Assembly (NCBI GenBank): GCA_024684395.1 | Contig: JAIKWY010000134.1 | Location: 1-42,692 of the forward strand | From: Oscillospiraceae bacterium | GTDB taxonomy: Bacteria; Bacillota; Clostridia; Oscillospirales; Ruminococcaceae | Length of the DNA: 42,692 nt | Direction of reading: 5' to 3' | Shown: positions 13,785-22,196 of the stretch, piece by piece | Layout: each line of letters begins with the position of its first letter | Numbering within the stretch: the stretch's first letter is position 1 | Notes under the pieces: model-generated | Databases searched by the model: none | What the model saw: only the letters and a program-made list of their open reading frames with translations | What the model was told of the DNA's origin: nothing | Translations under genes and position numbers: made by a program

Positions 13785-14899
13785 AACTGAAAAAGACGAC
13801 CATCGTGATGCTCTGCATCATCGGTCTGATGCTGGTGATCAACCTGTTCGCAAGGCTCTGCCCACCGGCAGCAGACTTCTATATCCTGCATATCTTCCCG
13901 CTGATCTCGGGCTTCTGGAGCCGCATCACGGGGCTGTTCCCCTTCTCGGTCGGCGAATGGATGATCGTGATCGGCGTGGTGCTGCTGATCCTGCTGGTAC
14001 CGGGCTATGTGCTCCTGCTGGCGATCGTCAGGAAGGATGACCGTCCGAAGGCGGCGGGCATCTACGGGCATGTGTACGGGTGGATCTTCACCTGGCTGAG
14101 CGTGATCGTGACGCTGCACTTCACGGTGCTCTATCAGGGGACTTCCCTCTCGAAGCAACTCGGCGATGTGACATATGAGGATGCCGATGTGCTCGAAGTC
14201 GTACAGAAGCTCGTGGACACAGCCAACGAAGAAGCAAAGTATGTCGCACGGGATGAGGACGGCTATTTCGCCATGACGGACGAGCTGATGCCCGAGGCAA
14301 AGAACTGTATGCAGCGCCTTGCGGTGATGTATCCGCAGTTCCGGGGCTGGTATCCGAATGCAAAGCCCATCTTCCACAGCTATTTCTTTTCGCAGCAGAA
14401 CCTGCTCGGGATCTATTATCCGCACACGCTCGAAGCGAACTACAATCCGGTCGTGTATCCGGTCAATCTGCCGGTCATCATCTGCCATGAGTACACACAT
14501 CTCAAAGGCAATATCTTTGAGGATGAGGCGGGGTATTATGCCTTCCTGGCGTGCATGACGAGTGCGAGCCATGATTTCCGCTATTCCGGCTGCATCTCGG
14601 CGCTGGAGTATCTGAACCTCGATTTCTCGGACGATCCGGCTGCACAGGCGCAGTACAAGGAGATCCTCGAAGGGCTGGATCCGGCTGTGCGGAAGGATAT
14701 GTATACCTATGTGCCGCCGGATTACTGGGAGAGCCATGCCAAAGAGGAGGTCATCCCGACCCAGATCGTCAAGAACACGGCGGATGCGGTGGTGGATACC
14801 TCGCTGCGTGTCAACGGCGTCCCGGAGGGCAAACAGAGCTACCGTGGCATGGTGGCACTGCTGCTGCACGATTACCTTGGCGATGAAAATGCGGGATAA
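13781..14899 (+). CDS. DUF3810-like membrane protein with an HEXXH motif
   Basis: A 372-residue protein with three hydrophobic segments in the first 120 residues (starting about 8, 62 and 95), then a soluble domain containing CHEYTHLKGNIFEDEAGYY. HEYTH fits the HEXXH zinc-metallopeptidase signature, and the downstream Glu in FEDEA could be the third ligand. This matches what I recall of the DUF3810 family, whose substrate is not established. The start overlaps the stop of the GH25 gene, so a shared role in cell-envelope turnover is a reasonable inference. No clear terminator follows; the next promoter begins 13 bp after the stop. Confidence 0.75.
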   Translation: MKLKKTTIVMLCIIGLMLVINLFARLCPPAADFYILHIFPLISGFWSRITGLFPFSVGEWMIVIGVVLLILLVPGYVLLLAIVRKDDRPKAAGIYGHVYGWIFTWLSVIVTLHFTVLYQGTSLSKQLGDVTYEDADVLEVVQKLVDTANEEAKYVARDEDGYFAMTDELMPEAKNCMQRLAVMYPQFRGWYPNAKPIFHSYFFSQQNLLGIYYPHTLEANYNPVVYPVNLPVIICHEYTHLKGNIFEDEAGYYAFLACMTSASHDFRYSGCISALEYLNLDFSDDPAAQAQYKEILEGLDPAVRKDMYTYVPPDYWESHAKEEVIPTQIVKNTADAVVDTSLRVNGVPEGKQSYRGMVALLLHDYLGDENAG

Positions 14900-14912
14900 T
14901 TTGTAAAAAAGC

Positions 14913-14941
14913 TTGACATTACGCCTTAAATATGGTATAGT
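14913..14941 (+). promoter_or_regulatory. Promoter of the ACT-hom operon
   Basis: TTGACA (14913-14918), 17-bp spacer, TATAGT (14936-14941) with TGG before the -10. The leader to the ATG at 15000 is about 50 nt. Confidence 0.8.
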
Positions 14942-14999
14942 ATAATATGCAGGTACAATTGTATGTTGTACGTGGACGATTCATGAACGGAGGGATCCT

Positions 15000-15443
15000 A
15001 TGGAACATCGGTCACAGCTCATCGTGGTGGATGCTTCTGTGCTGCCGGATGTGATCGGAAAGGTGCTCGAAGTGAAGAAGCTGCTTGCATTCCGGGAGGA
15101 GAAAAGCTCTGCTGCCGCCTGTAAGCGTGTGGGCATCTCACGGAGCGCCTACTATAAATATAAGGACTGTGTATTTTCCTATGAGGACAAGCTGACACAG
15201 CGCATCATCAACCTGCATATCATCCTCCGGGATGAGGCGGGCGTGCTGTCCAATGTGCTTTCGGCGCTGTATGCGCTTGAAGCCAATATCCTGACCGTCA
15301 ACCAGAACATCCCGATCGACGGCGTGGCAGGCGTGACATTCTCGATCCGGCTGGGCGCTGATGTGCAGAGCCCGCACAGCATCGAGGACAAATTGCAGAC
15401 GGTGGACGGCGTTGTCAGCGTCAAGATCCTGTCGGGAGAATAA
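15000..15443 (+). CDS. ACT-domain protein of the UPF0735/PheB type
   Basis: A 147-residue protein. The N-terminal part contains a helix-turn-helix-like stretch (ACKRVGISRSAYYKYKD, about residues 40-56). The C-terminal part is an ACT domain beginning INLHIILRDEAGVLSNVLSA (about 70-147), a fold that binds amino acids in regulatory proteins. The family usually sits beside homoserine dehydrogenase or chorismate/phenylalanine genes, and here hom follows 35 nt downstream. A ligand-sensing regulatory role in aspartate-family amino-acid synthesis is inferred; no enzyme activity is expected. GGAGGG precedes the ATG. Confidence 0.85.
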   Translation: MEHRSQLIVVDASVLPDVIGKVLEVKKLLAFREEKSSAAACKRVGISRSAYYKYKDCVFSYEDKLTQRIINLHIILRDEAGVLSNVLSALYALEANILTVNQNIPIDGVAGVTFSIRLGADVQSPHSIEDKLQTVDGVVSVKILSGE

Positions 15444-15478
15444 ACCATCACTGAAAATGAAATGTAAGGAGTAAACCA

Positions 15479-16711
15479 ATGGATAAATTTGCGGTACTCG
15501 GCTGCGGCGTGGTAGGTTCCGGCGTAGTTGAACTGTTTGAGAAGAATAAGGAACTGATCATGAAGCGCTGCGGCAAGGAGCTCGAGATGGGCTATATCCT
15601 CGATCTGCGGGATTTCCCGGACAGACCCTATGCCGATCTGCTCGTCAAGAAGATCGACCCCATCCTTGCCGATCCGGCTGTCACCGTTGTGGCAGAGTGC
15701 ATGGGCGGCGTGGAGCCGGCATTCACCTTCGTGAAGCAGTGCCTCGAAGCCGGCAAGAGCGTTGCCACCTCCAACAAGGAGCTGGTCGCTGCCAAGGGCG
15801 ATATTCTTCTCAAGACAGCCAAGGAGCACAATGTGAACTTCTTCTTTGAGGCAAGCGTCGGCGGTGCGATCCCGATCATCCGCCCGCTGCACAAGTGCCT
15901 TGCTGCCAATGATTTTTCTGCCATTGCAGGTATCCTGAACGGCACCACCAATTTCATCCTCAACAAGATGATCAAGGAGAACATGGACTTTGCTACGGCA
16001 CTGGCGCTCGCACAGGAAAAGGGCTATGCCGAGAAGGATCCGACTGCGGATGTGGAAGGTCATGACGCCTGCCGCAAGATCTGCATCCTCTCCTCCCTCG
16101 CATTTGGCAAGCATGTATATCCGGAGAGCGTACACACCAAGGGCATCCGTGAGGTAGCCCTCGAAGACGTGGAGCTTTGTGCAAGCCTTGGCTACAGCAT
16201 CAAGCTCATCGCCCGTGTACAGCGTCTGGAGAACGGCAAGATCCTGCCGACCGTTATGCCGATGGCTGTGGAGGAGGACAATCTGCTCTCCCAGGTGAAC
16301 GGCGTTTACAATGCCGTGATGGTACGCGGCGACGGCATCAGCAAGGCGATGTTCTACGGCAGAGGTGCCGGCAAGTTCCCGACCGCAAGCGCTGTCCTCG
16401 GCGACATGATCGAGGAGGTACAGCTCGACCACACCATCCCGTCCCAGACCTGGGAGAATGTGAACTCCACCGACTTCATCGAAGACTTCTCCGCCTTCAA
16501 GGCAAAGCGCTACATCCGCACCACGGCGGCTGACGCTGCGGTACTGCGTGAGATCTTCGGCGAGCTTTCCGCTGAGAAGACCACCGACAAGGGCGAGGCA
16601 GTCATCGTGACAGAGGCAGATCTGAACGCTGCACAGGTGGCAAGAGCTGCCGAGGCACTCTCCCAGAAGGGCATCCAGCTGCTGGCTGAGTATCCGGTAC
16701 TTGTTAGCTAA
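15479..16711 (+). CDS. hom: Homoserine dehydrogenase
   Basis: Reduces aspartate semialdehyde to homoserine with NAD(P)H, at the branch to threonine and methionine. The 410-residue length fits the monofunctional enzyme. The Rossmann motif GCGVVGSGV is at residues 8-16, followed by the substrate-domain motifs ASVGGAIPIIRPL, GILNGTTNFIL and GYAEKDPTADVEGHDA. The region after about residue 330 corresponds to the small C-terminal ACT-like part, somewhat divergent. AAGGAG lies before the ATG. It is cotranscribed with the upstream ACT protein, which may adjust it according to amino-acid levels. Confidence 0.97.
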   Translation: MDKFAVLGCGVVGSGVVELFEKNKELIMKRCGKELEMGYILDLRDFPDRPYADLLVKKIDPILADPAVTVVAECMGGVEPAFTFVKQCLEAGKSVATSNKELVAAKGDILLKTAKEHNVNFFFEASVGGAIPIIRPLHKCLAANDFSAIAGILNGTTNFILNKMIKENMDFATALALAQEKGYAEKDPTADVEGHDACRKICILSSLAFGKHVYPESVHTKGIREVALEDVELCASLGYSIKLIARVQRLENGKILPTVMPMAVEEDNLLSQVNGVYNAVMVRGDGISKAMFYGRGAGKFPTASAVLGDMIEEVQLDHTIPSQTWENVNSTDFIEDFSAFKAKRYIRTTAADAAVLREIFGELSAEKTTDKGEAVIVTEADLNAAQVARAAEALSQKGIQLLAEYPVLVS

Positions 16712-16930
16712 GCGGGGAGCCCCCGCGGGCAGGTTGCTCCGCAGATCATAATGCACTTTTTAACGACCACAAGCTCCCAATGCCTTCGGCAAAGGGAGCT
16801 TTGTTATGCAGTTTTTGACATCGCTGCTAAAGCTGCTCTCTTGCAGTTCTTTTGCGTTTCAGACAATGGTGCAGTTAACGAATCTTCTGTTTTCAGGCAT
16901 TTTTATCTCGATAAGAGCGGGTCAAGGGGG

Positions 16931-16961
16931 CGCCGCCGGTGAGAAACCGGCGGTGTTTTTT
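16931..16961 (+). terminator. Intrinsic terminator downstream of hom
   Basis: CCGCCGGT (16933-16940), loop GAGAA, ACCGGCGG (16946-16953), then TGTTTTTT. It lies about 220 bp after the hom stop; an additional weak hairpin AAGCTCCC/GGGAGCTT is at 16771-16801. Confidence 0.8.
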
Positions 16962-17004
16962 GCCCTACTCCCCTGCTAAGGGAGTCGAGCGATACTTTGC
17001 CTAT

Positions 17005-17036
17005 CATTCACGATTCATTCACGATTTATTCATGAT
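17005..17036 (+). repeat. Three 11-bp tandem repeats upstream of marR
   Basis: CATTCACGATT occurs perfectly at 17005-17015 and 17016-17026, followed by a degenerate copy TATTCATGAT (17027-17036). The period is one helical turn. It lies 50-80 bp upstream of the likely marR promoter and could be a binding array. Confidence 0.65.
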
Positions 17037-17082
17037 ATGTACTTGTATTTCCTTTCAAAAAATAGTAAACTTATAATTACTG

Positions 17083-17114
17083 TTGTTGTGATTTAACAAT
17101 ACACCAGTTATAAC
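17083..17114 (+). promoter_or_regulatory. marR promoter with overlapping palindrome
   Basis: TTGTGA (17086-17091), 17-bp spacer, TATAAC (17109-17114). The palindrome TTGTT-GTGATTT-AACAA (17083-17099) covers the -35, in the position and size typical of a MarR autoregulatory operator. Another imperfect palindrome (AGTAA/TTACT) lies just upstream. The promoter is the weakest-scoring of those listed. Confidence 0.45.
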
Positions 17115-17139
17115 ATCTTGCTCTAAAGGGGGGAACTGC

Positions 17140-17589
17140 ATGAACGACCAGGAATTGAACAGGATGCTCCATCTGCTGACGGGACAGTGGCACCGCTTCA
17201 TTGCAAAGCCCTACAAGGCGCTGCTCAACGAGCACATCAGCCCGGGCGTGTTCCACTGTATGCTGATCTTGCAGCAGCACGGCGACAATATGACGATGTC
17301 CGAGCTGGCACGGCACTCCCAGTGCTCCAAGCAGCAGATGACCAAGCTCGTGGATAAGCTCATCGAAAACGGCTTTGCGGAGCGCATCTCCGATCCTGAC
17401 GACCGGAGGATCATCCGGCTGCGGCTCACGGAGTCGGGGCAGGATTTCCTCACACGCTTCTGGCAGGACGCCGACACCTACTACAACAGCCTGCTCGGAG
17501 AGATGTCCGAAGACGAACAAAGCGATTTCTGTCAGGCGCTCGGCACGCTGCACCGCATCTTCACACGGCTCGAACAGGAGCAGCAATGA
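17140..17589 (+). CDS. MarR-family transcriptional regulator
   Basis: A 149-residue winged-helix regulator. The recognition region reads MSELARHSQCSKQQMTKLVDKL (shown only in part by homology), followed by the wing motif ISDPDDRRIIRLRLTESG that marks the MarR family. The N- and C-terminal helices would form the dimer interface. GGGGGG lies before the ATG at 17140. Two ABC exporter subunits follow 24 nt downstream, so it most likely controls its own operon in response to a compound the exporter handles; the ligand is unknown. A candidate operator overlaps its promoter. Confidence 0.92.
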   Translation: MNDQELNRMLHLLTGQWHRFIAKPYKALLNEHISPGVFHCMLILQQHGDNMTMSELARHSQCSKQQMTKLVDKLIENGFAERISDPDDRRIIRLRLTESGQDFLTRFWQDADTYYNSLLGEMSEDEQSDFCQALGTLHRIFTRLEQEQQ

Positions 17590-17613
17590 TTTTCCACAGA
17601 AAGGACTGTATCT

Positions 17614-19344
17614 ATGCTCAAAAAACTCCTCTCGTGCGTCAGAGAGTATAAAAAACCGACGCTGTTCACGCTGGTCTTCATTTTAGGCGAGGCGGTCATC
17701 GAGACGCTCATCCCCTTCCTGACGGCGGATCTGGTCAATGACATCAAGATCGGCTCTCCCATGTCGGAGGTGCTTAAGGTCGGCGGGATCCTCGTGGCGA
17801 TGGCGGTCATCTCCCTGAGCTTCGGCGCCGGCGCCGGCTTCACCAGTGCGAAGGCGGCAAGCGGCTTTGCGAAGAATCTCCGTGAAGACATGTTCCGGAA
17901 GATCCAGAGCTATGCCTTCCAGAACATCGACAAATTCTCCTCCTCATCGCTTGTCACCCGTATGACAACGGACGTCACCAATGTCCAGATGTCCTACATG
18001 ATGATCATCCGCATGGCGGTGCGTTCGCCGCTGATGCTCGTGTTCTCCTCGGCGATGGCGTTCTACATGGGCGGCGGGCTTGCGATGGCGTTCGTCATTG
18101 CCATCCCGGTGCTGGTCTTCGGTCTGCTGATGATCGGTAAGTTCGCCATGCCGGCGTTCCGTTCGGTCTTCAAGAAGTATGACCGGCTGAATGAGTCCAT
18201 CGAGGAAAATGTCCGTGCCATGCGTGTTGTCAAGGGCTTTTCCCGTGAGAACTATGAAAAGGAGAAGTTCGGCAAGGCGGCTGAGGACATCCGGAAGGAT
18301 TTCACCACCGCCGAGCGCATCGTGGCGATCAATATGCCGCTCATGACGCTGTGCATGGACTTTGATATGGTATTCATTTTGCTGGTCGGCTCCAAGATGG
18401 CAATCGCAGATGCTTCCATCAACATCGGTCAGATCTCCGCCATGATCACCTATGGCGTGCAGATCCTCATGAGCCTGATGTTCCTCTCCGTGATGTATGT
18501 CATGGTGACCATGTCCCTCGAATCGGCAAAGCGTATCACCGAGGTGCTTGACGAGGAATCCACGCTGCACAGCCCTGACAACGCTGTAGCAGAGATCAAG
18601 GACGGCAGCATCGACTTTGAGGGCGTATGCTTCAAGTACAGCGAGACTGCCGAGCGCTATGCGCTGTCCGGCATCGACCTGCACATACCCTCCGGTGCGA
18701 CAGTCGGCATCATCGGCGGTACGGGCTCGAGCAAATCCACGCTCGTGCAGCTCATCCCCCGTCTGTATGATGTCAGCGGCGGTGTGCTGCGGGTCGGCGG
18801 CAGGGATGTCCGGGAGTATGACCTCCAGGCGCTCCGTGATGCCGTGGCGATGGTATTGCAGAAGAACCTGCTCTTCTCCGGCACCATCCGGGAGAATCTC
18901 CAGTGGGGCAATGAGACTGCAACGGATGAAGAGATCATCGAAGCGTGCAAGCTGGCACAGGCTGCCGAGTTCGTGGAGAGCTTCCCGGACAAGTATGACA
19001 CCCGCATCGAGCAGGGCGGCTCGAATGTCTCCGGCGGTCAGAAGCAGCGTCTCTGCATCGCCAGAGCGCTCCTGAAAAAGCCGAAGATCCTCATCCTCGA
19101 CGACTCCACCAGTGCCGTCGATACCAAGACCGATGCCCTCATCCGGCAGGGCTTCCGCACCTATATCCCGGATACGACCAAGCTCATCATTGCGCAGCGT
19201 ATCGCTTCGGTACAGGATGCGGATATGATCGTGGTGCTCGACAACGGTACCATTTCCGATGTCGGCACACATGACGAGCTGCTGATCCGCTCGGACATCT
19301 ACCGTGAGGTATATGAGCAGCAGACGAACGGAGGTGACGAGTAA
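17614..19344 (+). CDS. ABC exporter subunit with a degenerate nucleotide site
   Basis: A 576-residue half-transporter with six membrane segments (about residues 15-310) followed by a nucleotide-binding domain. The P-loop region reads GGTGSSKST, the signature VSGGQKQR, and the Walker B is ILILDDSTSAVD, where Asp replaces the usual catalytic Glu. This pattern is known for the degenerate-site subunit of heterodimeric exporters (BmrC/BmrD, LmrC/LmrD, TM287/288). The partner subunit is the next gene, overlapping by 1 nt (TAATG). The substrate is unknown; drug or lipid export is a family-based inference, in line with the MarR regulator in front. Confidence 0.93.
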   Translation: MLKKLLSCVREYKKPTLFTLVFILGEAVIETLIPFLTADLVNDIKIGSPMSEVLKVGGILVAMAVISLSFGAGAGFTSAKAASGFAKNLREDMFRKIQSYAFQNIDKFSSSSLVTRMTTDVTNVQMSYMMIIRMAVRSPLMLVFSSAMAFYMGGGLAMAFVIAIPVLVFGLLMIGKFAMPAFRSVFKKYDRLNESIEENVRAMRVVKGFSRENYEKEKFGKAAEDIRKDFTTAERIVAINMPLMTLCMDFDMVFILLVGSKMAIADASINIGQISAMITYGVQILMSLMFLSVMYVMVTMSLESAKRITEVLDEESTLHSPDNAVAEIKDGSIDFEGVCFKYSETAERYALSGIDLHIPSGATVGIIGGTGSSKSTLVQLIPRLYDVSGGVLRVGGRDVREYDLQALRDAVAMVLQKNLLFSGTIRENLQWGNETATDEEIIEACKLAQAAEFVESFPDKYDTRIEQGGSNVSGGQKQRLCIARALLKKPKILILDDSTSAVDTKTDALIRQGFRTYIPDTTKLIIAQRIASVQDADMIVVLDNGTISDVGTHDELLIRSDIYREVYEQQTNGGDE

Positions 19345-21263
19345 TGCCGAAGCCAATGGACAAGGGCAGACCGCCCATGAAAAAAGGCGTACTCGGACGC
19401 CTGATGAAGATGCTGTTCCGGTTCTATCCGGTCATGATGCCGGTGACGATCTTCTGCATCATCTTCTCCTCGATCGCTGCGGCGATCCCGGATATGTATA
19501 TCCAGAAGGTCATTGCCATCATCACGAATGCCGTGGACAACGAGATCCCGTGGGAGCAGGCAAAGGCAGAGGTCATGCCGAATATCATCTTCCTGATCGT
19601 GCTGTATGTGATCGCCATTGCTGCGGTGGCGCTGTACTCCCAGCTCATGGCATTCATCACACAGGGCTGTCTCAACAAGATGCGTCAGTCCATGTTCAAG
19701 GGGATGCAGGATCTCCCCATCCGCTATTTTGACACGCACAAGCACGGCGACATCATGAGCTACTACACCAACGACATCGACACGCTCCGGCAGCTCATCT
19801 CCCAGGCACTCCCGACGCTGCTGCGGGCAGGCGTCGTGGTCATCACCGTGTTCGGCATCATGCTCTACTACTCATTCTGGCTGACCTTGCTCATCATCGT
19901 TGGCGTCATCATCATGTTCATGGTCTCCGGCAAGATGGGCGGCGGCTCGGCAAAGTACTTCCTCCGGCAGCAGCAGTCCATCGGTAAGGCAGAGGGCTAC
20001 ATCCAGGAGATCATGAACGGTCAGAAGGTCGTCAAGGTCTTCAACCGGGAGGACAAGTGCATCGAGCAGTTCGACGAGATCAACAAGGAGCTCCAGAACG
20101 ACAGCTACAAGGCGCACGCCTATGCCAATACCCTTGCGCCCGTTGTCATGAACATCGGCAATGTGCTGTATGTGCTCGTGGCAGTGGCAGGCGGTCTGAT
20201 GGTGCTGTGGGACGGCTTTGTGAATTTCAGCATCTCGGGCATGGCGCTCGATATTTCCATCGTGGTCGCCTTCCTGAACATGACAAAGCAGTTCACCGGC
20301 AACATCAACCAGGTCGTACAGCAGTTCAATGCCGTGATTATGGCGCTGGCAGGTGCCGACCGCATCTTCACCCTCATGGATGAGGAGCCGGAGACGGACG
20401 AGGGCTATGTGCGTCTGGTAAATGCCGAGATCAGCCCGTCCGGCGAGATCACCGAGGTAGACCATCACACCGGTCAGTGGGCATGGAAGCACTTCCACAA
20501 GGCAGAGGGCACCATCACCTATACCCGTCTCGAGGGCGACGTGCTGCTCGACCATGTGGACTTCGGCTATGATCCGGATAAGCCGGTGCTGCATGACGTT
20601 TCCGTCTTTGCAAAGCCGGGTCAGAAGGTCGCTTTCGTAGGTGCCACGGGTGCCGGCAAGACGACCATCACGAACCTCATCAACCGCTTCTACGACATTG
20701 CGGACGGCAAGATCCGCTATGACGGCATCAACATCAACAAGATCGTCAAGTCCGACCTGCGGCGTTCGCTCGGTCTGGTATTGCAGGAGACGAACCTGTT
20801 CACCGGCACGGTCATGGACAACATCCGCTACGGCAAGCTCGATGCGACCGATGAGGAATGCATCGCGGCGGCAAAATTAGCGGGTGCGGATGACTTCATC
20901 ACCCGTCTGCCGGAGGGCTACGGCACGCTGCTGACGGGCAACGGCTCGAACCTCTCGCAGGGACAGCGTCAGCTCATCGCCATCGCCCGTGCGGCGGTCG
21001 CTGATCCGCCTGTCATGATCCTCGACGAGGCGACATCCTCCATCGACACACGTACCGAAGCCATCGTGGCACGGGGCATGGATAAGCTCATGGAGGGCAG
21101 AACGGTATTCGTCATTGCGCACCGTCTCTCAACGGTCCGGAACTCTGACGTCATCATGGTGCTCGACCACGGCAGCATCATCGAACGTGGCAGCCATGAC
21201 CAGCTCATCGCACAGAAGGGGCATTATTATCAGCTCTATACAGGGGCTTTTGAGTTGGATTAA
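19344..21263 (+). CDS. ABC exporter subunit with a canonical catalytic site
   Basis: A 639-residue half-transporter with six membrane segments and a nucleotide-binding domain. The P-loop is GATGAGKTT, the signature LSQGQRQ and the Walker B MILDEATSSID, with catalytic Glu present. It thus complements the upstream subunit, which has Asp there. About 60 additional residues between the membrane and ATPase domains (around residues 350-410) are common in the larger subunit of such pairs. GGAGGTGA precedes the ATG, which overlaps the upstream stop. A strong terminator follows. Confidence 0.93.
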   Translation: MPKPMDKGRPPMKKGVLGRLMKMLFRFYPVMMPVTIFCIIFSSIAAAIPDMYIQKVIAIITNAVDNEIPWEQAKAEVMPNIIFLIVLYVIAIAAVALYSQLMAFITQGCLNKMRQSMFKGMQDLPIRYFDTHKHGDIMSYYTNDIDTLRQLISQALPTLLRAGVVVITVFGIMLYYSFWLTLLIIVGVIIMFMVSGKMGGGSAKYFLRQQQSIGKAEGYIQEIMNGQKVVKVFNREDKCIEQFDEINKELQNDSYKAHAYANTLAPVVMNIGNVLYVLVAVAGGLMVLWDGFVNFSISGMALDISIVVAFLNMTKQFTGNINQVVQQFNAVIMALAGADRIFTLMDEEPETDEGYVRLVNAEISPSGEITEVDHHTGQWAWKHFHKAEGTITYTRLEGDVLLDHVDFGYDPDKPVLHDVSVFAKPGQKVAFVGATGAGKTTITNLINRFYDIADGKIRYDGININKIVKSDLRRSLGLVLQETNLFTGTVMDNIRYGKLDATDEECIAAAKLAGADDFITRLPEGYGTLLTGNGSNLSQGQRQLIAIARAAVADPPVMILDEATSSIDTRTEAIVARGMDKLMEGRTVFVIAHRLSTVRNSDVIMVLDHGSIIERGSHDQLIAQKGHYYQLYTGAFELD

Positions 21264-21274
21264 CACAAACACAG

Positions 21275-21306
21275 CACCCCCGGAGAACGGTTCTCCGGGG
21301 GTGTTT
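21275..21306 (+). terminator. Terminator of the marR-ABC operon
   Basis: CACCCCCGGAGAA (21275-21287), CGG loop, TTCTCCGGGGGTG (21291-21303), then TTTCTC. A perfect 13-bp stem between convergent genes. Confidence 0.85.
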
Positions 21307-21307
21307 C

Positions 21308-22066
21308 TCATGGTTCCTGTTTGTGCAGGTCATAGCGGTCGCTGTTGGTGTTGCGGTACTGCATCGGGGTCATGCCGGTAAAGCGGCGGAAGGCGGCTGA
21401 AAAGGCGCTCTGGGAGGAGAATCCCAGCGATGCGGCGATCTCGGCGATCGGGAAATCCGAGAACACCAGAATGTTCTGCGCCGTTGAGATCCTCGCTTTC
21501 AGGATGTAGGCTTTGAGCGGGATGTGCATCTCCTTCGCAAAGAGCTTGGACAGATAGCTCGGGTTCAGCCCCTCGTGCGCTGCGGCGGCTTCGAGCGTCA
21601 GGTGCTCCCCGAGATGCTGATAGATATAGTCCACCGTCCTGCGGACATGCAGAGACACGCTGTCTGCCTTGCGGAGCTCGTGCATCCGCTCGGCATAGTC
21701 CAGCATCATCTCACCGGTCAGCAGGATGACCTCCTCCGGCTGCGTACACTTGTCACAGCGGCGGATATAGATGTCTGCCAGCGTATATGCCACATTATGC
21801 CCCATGCCGCCGTCGATGCAGACTCTTGCAATGATGCCTGTGCCGATCACAAAATGATACTGGTTGTTGCGGAGCAGATTGTCGGACAGCACACCCTTGC
21901 CCTCGTAGTAATGCACCTTGATCTCCTCGAAATTCTCACGCACCTTCTCCACACTGCCGTTGCGGATGTCATCATAGCGGGCAAATTCGCTCTTGATCTC
22001 CGTCCGGCGGAAATCCTCTTCGAGCTGTACGAACAGTCTGTAGTTCAGCTCCCGGTTGGTATTCAT
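21308..22066 (-). CDS. AraC-family transcriptional regulator
   Basis: A 252-residue regulator. The C-terminal ~100 residues carry the two helix-turn-helix motifs: LTLEAAAAHEGLNPSYLSKL, and IAEIAASLGFSSQSAFSAAF followed by GMTPMQYR. The N-terminal ~140 residues have no recognised cupin motif but would be the sensing/dimerisation part. The ATG at 22066 is preferred over an in-frame ATG at 22072, because GGGAGGG abuts the latter directly and is 6 nt from the former. It is divergent from the MATE gene by 130 bp, so it may regulate that pump; the effector is unknown. Confidence 0.9.
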   Translation of the reverse strand: MNTNRELNYRLFVQLEEDFRRTEIKSEFARYDDIRNGSVEKVRENFEEIKVHYYEGKGVLSDNLLRNNQYHFVIGTGIIARVCIDGGMGHNVAYTLADIYIRRCDKCTQPEEVILLTGEMMLDYAERMHELRKADSVSLHVRRTVDYIYQHLGEHLTLEAAAAHEGLNPSYLSKLFAKEMHIPLKAYILKARISTAQNILVFSDFPIAEIAASLGFSSQSAFSAAFRRFTGMTPMQYRNTNSDRYDLHKQEP

Positions 22067-22098
22067 CTGCATCCCTCCCCTGCCGCTCTCTTTTCATA

Positions 22099-22127
22099 AG
22101 CATAGCATATTTTTGATAAAAAGTCAA
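22099..22127 (-). promoter_or_regulatory. Promoter of the AraC-family gene
   Basis: On the minus strand TTGACT (22127-22122), 17 bp, TATGCT (22104-22099). It lies in the divergent gap shared with the MATE gene. Confidence 0.6.
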
Positions 22128-22159
22128 TGGATCTGATAGAAGAAAAGGAGGTTTCCCGG

Positions 22160-22165
22160 TATAAT
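22160..22165 (+). promoter_or_regulatory. Probable -10 of the MATE gene
   Basis: TATAAT at 22160-22165, 31 bp before the ATG. No good -35 stands at 17 bp, which would fit activator dependence, perhaps on the divergent AraC-type regulator. Confidence 0.4.
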
Positions 22166-22196
22166 AGTTGTAGTATCAAACAAAGGAGGGGTCGGC

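Larger units (their letters stand above)
16712..17085. other. Non-coding region between hom and marR
   Basis: About 430 bp lie between the genes. It holds a GCGGGG/CCCCGC hairpin (16712-16726) just after hom, a weak terminator-like hairpin (16771-16801), a strong terminator (16931-16961), a 13-bp AGCGGGTCAAGGG also found inverted at 27517-27529, and 11-bp tandem repeats (17005-17036). No credible gene is seen. Confidence 0.6.

Noticed and set aside
16751-16942. 63-codon open frame after hom
   Set aside because: It runs through terminator hairpins, has no ribosome binding site, and shows no protein-like pattern.
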